From Bacteroidota bacterium (lineage in GTDB: Bacteria; Bacteroidota; Rhodothermia; Rhodothermales; Rubricoccaceae), in assembly GCA_039821555.1 (NCBI GenBank), contig JBCBNX010000013.1, forward strand, positions 1-64,000: a stretch of DNA of 64,000 nt. The letters are read 5' to 3'. The notes below the pieces were generated by a model that had not been told where the DNA came from, searched no databases, and worked only from the letters and a program-made list of their open reading frames with translations. The translations under genes were made by a program, and so were the position numbers. Position 1 is the first letter of the stretch. Every line of letters starts with the position of its first letter. Positions 60,810 to 64,000 of the stretch are shown here, in pieces.

Positions 60810-60857
60810 CCTCACTGCCTCACTGCCTCACTGCCTCACTGCCTCACTGCCTCACTG
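60810..60857. repeat. Octamer tandem repeat (cctcactg)x6
   Basis: Six perfect head-to-tail copies of cctcactg end directly at the stop codon of the convergent TRAP permease gene (60860). The cactgc core resembles the octamers upstream of the MBL gene at 18766. Confidence 0.97.
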
Positions 60858-60859
60858 CC

Positions 60860-62176
60860 TCAGTCGGTCGCCCACGTCACCATCTCGGGGAACGTCAGCA
60901 GCAGGCCGAGCCCGATGAGCTGGATCACGATGAACGGAATCGCGCCGCGGTAGATCGCCGTCGTGGGGACCTCCTCGGGCGCCACGCCGCGGAGGTAGAA
61001 CAGCGCGAAGCCGAACGGCGGCGTCAGGAAGCTCGTCTGGAGGTTCATGCCCAGCATGACGCCGAACCACACGAGGTCGATTTCGAGCAGCAGCGCCGCC
61101 GGGGCGAGCAGCGGCACGACGATGAAGGCGATCTCGAAGAAGTCGACGAAGAAGCCCAGCACGAACACGACGATGTTGGCCACGATGAGGAGCCCGACCA
61201 CGCCGCCGGGCAGGTTCGTGAGCAGCCCCTCGATCCAGAGGTCGCCGTCGAGGCCGCGGAAGACGAGCGTGAAGGCCATCGAGCCGAGCAGTAGGAAGAC
61301 GACCATCGTGGTGAGGTGGCCCGTGTCGCGCAGCGCCTCCCACACGACGGCGCGGTTGAGCCGCCGGTTGACCGCCGCCAGGATCAGCGCGCCGACGGCC
61401 CCGAGCGCCCCCGCCTCGGTTGGCGTGGCGATGCCCGCGAAGATGCTCCCGAGCACCACGAGGATGAGCACGAGCGGCGGCACGAGGCGACGGAGCGCGA
61501 GCCGGAGCAGGTCCGGCACCGATGCGGAGCGCTCCTCGGGCGGCAACGCCGGTGCCCACGACGGTTTCAGCATCGCCACGAGGCCGACGTAGCCCGCGTA
61601 GAGCGTCACGAGGAGCAAGCCTGGCACGAGCGCGCCGAGAAACAAGTCGCCTACGGAGACGCCGAGTTGGTCGGCGAGCACGATCAGCACTACGCTCGGT
61701 GGGATGAGCTGCCCGAGCGTGCCGCTTGCGGTAATGACGCCCGTGGCAAACGCTTGATCGTAGCCGTGGCGCAGCATCACCGGCAGCGAGATCATGCCCA
61801 TCGCCACAACGCTCGCGCCGACTACGCCCGTCGCCGCAGCCAAGAGCGCCCCCACGAACACGACGGCGAAGGCGAGCCCGCCGCGCATCGGCCCGAAGAG
61901 CGCCCCGATCGCCGTGAGCAGGTCCTCGGCGAGCCTGCTCTTTTCGAGGAGCGTGCCCATGAGGATGAAAAACGGCACCGCGAGCAGGATGGTGTTCGTC
62001 GTCACCCCGAACGTGCGGTCGCCGAGCGCGAGGAGGTAGGGCCAGTCGAAGAACCCGGCCTCGACGCCCACGAAGGCAAACAGGAGCGCCGTCCCGCCGA
62101 GCGCGAACGCCACCGGGTAGCCACTGAAGATCAGCAGCAGCGCCACGATGGCCATGAGCGGGGCGAGGACGTCCAT
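60860..62176 (-). CDS. dctM: TRAP transporter large permease subunit (DctM)
   Basis: A 438-residue membrane permease with about 12 transmembrane segments. LLAVPFFILMGTLLEKSRLAEDLL, GALLAAATGVVGASVVAMGMISLPVMLRHGYDQAFATGVITASGTLGQLIPPSVVLIV and GIATPTEAGALGAVGAL are typical DctM motifs, the last with a Na+-coupling region. It pairs with DctQ, which is encoded three bases upstream. The substrate-binding DctP is not in the window; it may be encoded elsewhere. Probable substrate: a carboxylate or similar organic acid, driven by the Na+ gradient. Confidence 0.94.
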   Translation of the reverse strand: MDVLAPLMAIVALLLIFSGYPVAFALGGTALLFAFVGVEAGFFDWPYLLALGDRTFGVTTNTILLAVPFFILMGTLLEKSRLAEDLLTAIGALFGPMRGGLAFAVVFVGALLAAATGVVGASVVAMGMISLPVMLRHGYDQAFATGVITASGTLGQLIPPSVVLIVLADQLGVSVGDLFLGALVPGLLLVTLYAGYVGLVAMLKPSWAPALPPEERSASVPDLLRLALRRLVPPLVLILVVLGSIFAGIATPTEAGALGAVGALILAAVNRRLNRAVVWEALRDTGHLTTMVVFLLLGSMAFTLVFRGLDGDLWIEGLLTNLPGGVVGLLIVANIVVFVLGFFVDFFEIAFIVVPLLAPAALLLEIDLVWFGVMLGMNLQTSFLTPPFGFALFYLRGVAPEEVPTTAIYRGAIPFIVIQLIGLGLLLTFPEMVTWATD

Positions 62177-62179
62177 GGC

Positions 62180-62704
62180 CTAGGCGTCCCGCAGCCGGTG
62201 CGCCGCCTTGATCGCCTCGCTGACGCCTTGCAGGGCGAGCAGCACAAAGCCGAGCGGGAGGAGCATCTTGATGGGCCAGCGCGGAAGCCCACCTGGGTCG
62301 AGCGCGCCCTCACGGGTGATCCAGGCGTTCTCGACTAGCGGCCAGGTCGCCCACAGCATCAGCCCGCAGAAGGGCAGCAGGAAGAGCAGCGCGCCAAGCA
62401 GGTCGATCCACGCACGGGTGCGGGGGCGCAGGCGACTGAACAGCACGTCCACGCGGACGTGGCGGTCTTGCTGGAGCGTCCACGCCGCGCCGAGCAGAAA
62501 GACCAGCCCGAAGAGCATCCACTGCGCGTCGAAGAGCGCGTTGGACGACAGGCTGAGGCCGAGCGGCCGGCCGACGTAGCGCAGCCCCGCGTTGAGCGCG
62601 CCCACGAGCGTCATCACCGCGAGGAGCACGAACGCGCTGCGGCCCGCCGCCGCCGTGAGGCGGTCGAGCACGTGGGCGAGGCGGAGCAGCGGCGAGGACG
62701 GCAT
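62180..62704 (-). CDS. dctQ: TRAP transporter small permease subunit (DctQ)
   Basis: A 174-residue four-helix membrane protein with the DctQ pattern: LNAGLRYVGRPLGLSLSSNALFDAQWMLFGLVFLLGAAWTLQQDRHVRVDVLFSRL, then IDLLGALLFLLPFCGLMLWATWP and PRWPIKMLLPLGFVLLALQGVSEAIK. It stabilises the large subunit. The start at 62704 (MPSSPLLRLAHVLDRL) was preferred to 62734. Confidence 0.88.
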   Translation of the reverse strand: MPSSPLLRLAHVLDRLTAAAGRSAFVLLAVMTLVGALNAGLRYVGRPLGLSLSSNALFDAQWMLFGLVFLLGAAWTLQQDRHVRVDVLFSRLRPRTRAWIDLLGALLFLLPFCGLMLWATWPLVENAWITREGALDPGGLPRWPIKMLLPLGFVLLALQGVSEAIKAAHRLRDA

Positions 62705-62786
62705 GGCAGGGGGAGCACTGCCAAAAGCTACCACGAGCGCTGCGAACGAAGCAGCGCCGCGAGGAACACCGCTGGGGCCGATGGCG

Positions 62787-63089
62787 CTACCGCACGCGCT
62801 GCGGCATCCGGACGCGGGGGCGCTTGCCGCCGCTGGAGGGGCCGCGCTGCGGTGAACGGGGGCGCGCCGGAGGACGCGGGTCCTGACCGCGTCGGCCGCC
62901 GGAGGGCGGAGGCTGTGCAGGCGGCTCGGCGAGGAAGATCAGCAGGATGCCGAACGGACCGAGGAAGGCGCCCATGGCGGCCCAGGCGCCGGGTTCGAGG
63001 CCGCGCTGGCGAGCCAGATTGTAGCAGAAGCACGCGCTTGTGCCGAGGACGACGGCCATGCGCAGAAAAAAGACCAAGACGGGCAGCAT
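62787..63089 (-). CDS. Small membrane protein with Pro/Arg-rich tail, uncharacterised
   Basis: A 100-residue protein. The first 55 residues contain two hydrophobic segments (MLPVLVFFLRMAVVLGTSACFCYNLA and AAMGAFLGPFGILLIFLAE), followed by a disordered Pro/Arg/Gly-rich tail. I recognise no family. The start at 63089 precedes the first helix. Confidence 0.5.
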   Translation of the reverse strand: MLPVLVFFLRMAVVLGTSACFCYNLARQRGLEPGAWAAMGAFLGPFGILLIFLAEPPAQPPPSGGRRGQDPRPPARPRSPQRGPSSGGKRPRVRMPQRVR

Positions 63090-63305
63090 CACAGAACGTC
63101 GACGCTGGGCGGAAGGGAAGGGACGTGCCGGGGCACGCGCAGAGAAAGGCAAAGGCCGCGCCGAAGGAGATAGGCGAGAATCAGCGCGGTTTTGTGCGAC
63201 GCAGGCCGTTCCGAAAGGTTGCGGCCCTGGCTAGAAAAGTGGTTTCCCAATCGACCACAACGTCCGCGAGTAAGCGTTGGTCCTACAGTCGGATACGGGG
63301 ACCCA

Positions 63306-63770
63306 TCAGGAAGGCGTGATCTCCTCCTTGCGCACCCGCATGGCGGCGACAGCCAGGGCGTCCGCGCGGTTGTTGAGCGCGTCGTCCGCGTGGCCCTTCA
63401 CCTTGACGAACTCGACCTCGTGGCGCTTCATCTCGGCCAGCAGGTCCCGCCAGAGATCCTGGTTCTTGACCGGCTTCTTGCCCGCCGTCTTCCATCCGCG
63501 CCGCTGCCACCCGCCGATCCAGTCCTGCTCGAAGGCGTTCACTGCATAGGCGCTGTCCGTGTGGACGCGGGCGATCACGGGCTCGGTGAGGGCGCGCAGC
63601 CCCTCCACGATGGCGCGCAGCTCCATGCGGTTGTTCGTCGTGCGGTCCTCGCCGCCGGAGAGTTCCTTCTCCTGCGCGCCGTAGATCAGGATTGCGGCCC
63701 AGCCGCCGGGGCCGGGGTTGCCGCTGCACGAGCCGTCGGTGTAGATCGTGACGGTTTTTTTCTGGGGCAC
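63306..63770 (-). CDS. rnhA: Ribonuclease HI
   Basis: A 154-residue RNase HI. Acidic residues are in VTIYTDGSCSGNPGPGGWAAIL (D), NNRMELRAIVEGL (E), VHTDSAYAVNAFEQDWIGGW (D) and VKGHADDALNNRAD (H, D). It removes RNA from RNA-DNA hybrids. The best start is a GTG at 63770 just before the core; an upstream frame adds proline-rich sequence. This cellular RNase H could process the retron RNA in a retron locus elsewhere in the chromosome. Confidence 0.93.
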   Translation of the reverse strand: MPQKKTVTIYTDGSCSGNPGPGGWAAILIYGAQEKELSGGEDRTTNNRMELRAIVEGLRALTEPVIARVHTDSAYAVNAFEQDWIGGWQRRGWKTAGKKPVKNQDLWRDLLAEMKRHEVEFVKVKGHADDALNNRADALAVAAMRVRKEEITPS

Positions 63771-63885
63771 GGGACGGGGGCGCTGCTGAAGAATTCGCGG
63801 GGCGTCAAACCTACGCGGTGTCGCCCCCGTTGGGGGGAGACAAATCACGCTCCTCAAAGGACAAAGGACGAAAAAAGCACCGCCC

Positions 63886-64000
63886 GTGAAGTTTGTCGAC
63901 TACGTCACCATCTCCGTCCGCAGCGGCAACGGCGGGGCCGGGTCTGCTCACCTCCGCCGCGCGAAGTACGAGCCCCGCGGCGGCCCCGACGGCGGCGACG
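63886..64000 (+). CDS. obgE: Obg GTPase, N-terminal part (runs off the window)
   Basis: Thirty-eight residues are visible from a GTG at 63886: [17 protein letters not shown], then [17 protein letters not shown]. This is the glycine-rich start of the Obg domain in the ribosome-assembly GTPase Obg/CgtA. Two copies of the heptamer caaagga (63855-63868) lie just upstream. Confidence 0.93.
   Translation, partial: MKFVDYVTISVRSGNGGAGSAHLRRAKYEPRGGPDGGD

Overview
The window is high-GC bacterial DNA that most resembles Rhodothermota/Rhodothermales (the Salinibacter-Rubricoccaceae side of the Bacteroidota group). The main evidence is an adjacent PorU sortase and PorV channel of the type IX secretion system (T9SS), a lamin-tail protein with a T9SS-style C-terminal sorting domain, and promoter-like TTTG...TAnnTTGG boxes. 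Many genes also lack a recognisable Shine-Dalgarno sequence, as in Bacteroidota. Apart from two AT-richer accessory patches (1-1600 and about 9650-10430), the DNA is compact chromosomal sequence of mostly short, single-promoter operons. I see no rRNA, tRNA or CRISPR array.

Layout. 1-1600: ImmA/IrrE metallopeptidase with a PIN-like partner that appears cut by an insertion-sequence end. 1.6-8.1 kb: acyl-CoA dehydrogenase, Rof-like protein, M14 carboxypeptidase, two thioredoxin-fold secreted proteins, RNase D. 8.1-10.4 kb: hairpin cluster, voltage-gated-type channel, palindromic repeat and an AT-rich accessory gene. 10.4-19.7 kb: bacterial dynamin, outer-membrane protein, lipoproteins, TIM-barrel protein, aldehyde dehydrogenase-like enzyme, LON-domain protein, MBL-fold hydrolase. 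20-24.3 kb: two degenerate signalling proteins and a TPR-HTH protein. 24.8-30.5 kb: porU-porV. 30.5-39 kb: cobalamin adenosyltransferase, ABC ATPase, T9SS cargo, a very large DUF4175 protein, glgC. 39-46 kb: solute-binding protein, fluoride channel, WbqC and DUF922 proteins, MscS channel, enoyl-CoA hydratase, cysS. 46-53.4 kb: retron locus. 53.5-64 kb: ammonium transporter with a TorF-like porin, mreD, PBP4, glutamate dehydrogenase, a TRAP transporter pair, RNase HI and the start of obgE.

The most interesting region is 46054-53385. A retron-type reverse transcriptase (NAxxH, YADD and VTG motifs) lies downstream of a WGR/HEAT protein gene and a winged-helix-SWIM zinc-finger gene, all on the minus strand and possibly one operon behind a Bacteroidota-type promoter. 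Between SWIM and RT lie two tandem, diverged copies of what looks like the retron msr-msd RNA. They are offset by 250 nt. Each has a 76-nt hairpin whose arms differ between copies but stay complementary, and each is closed by its own terminal complementarity. The RT/WGR-HEAT/WH-SWIM combination fits, from memory, a retron class already reported. The doubled, independently co-varying non-coding RNA is the part that appears new.

Other patterns are intergenic arrays of 7- and 8-bp short tandem repeats at gene boundaries, several in-frame 15-bp tandem repeats, and a sensor/receiver pair with no kinase ATPase domain and a dead receiver.
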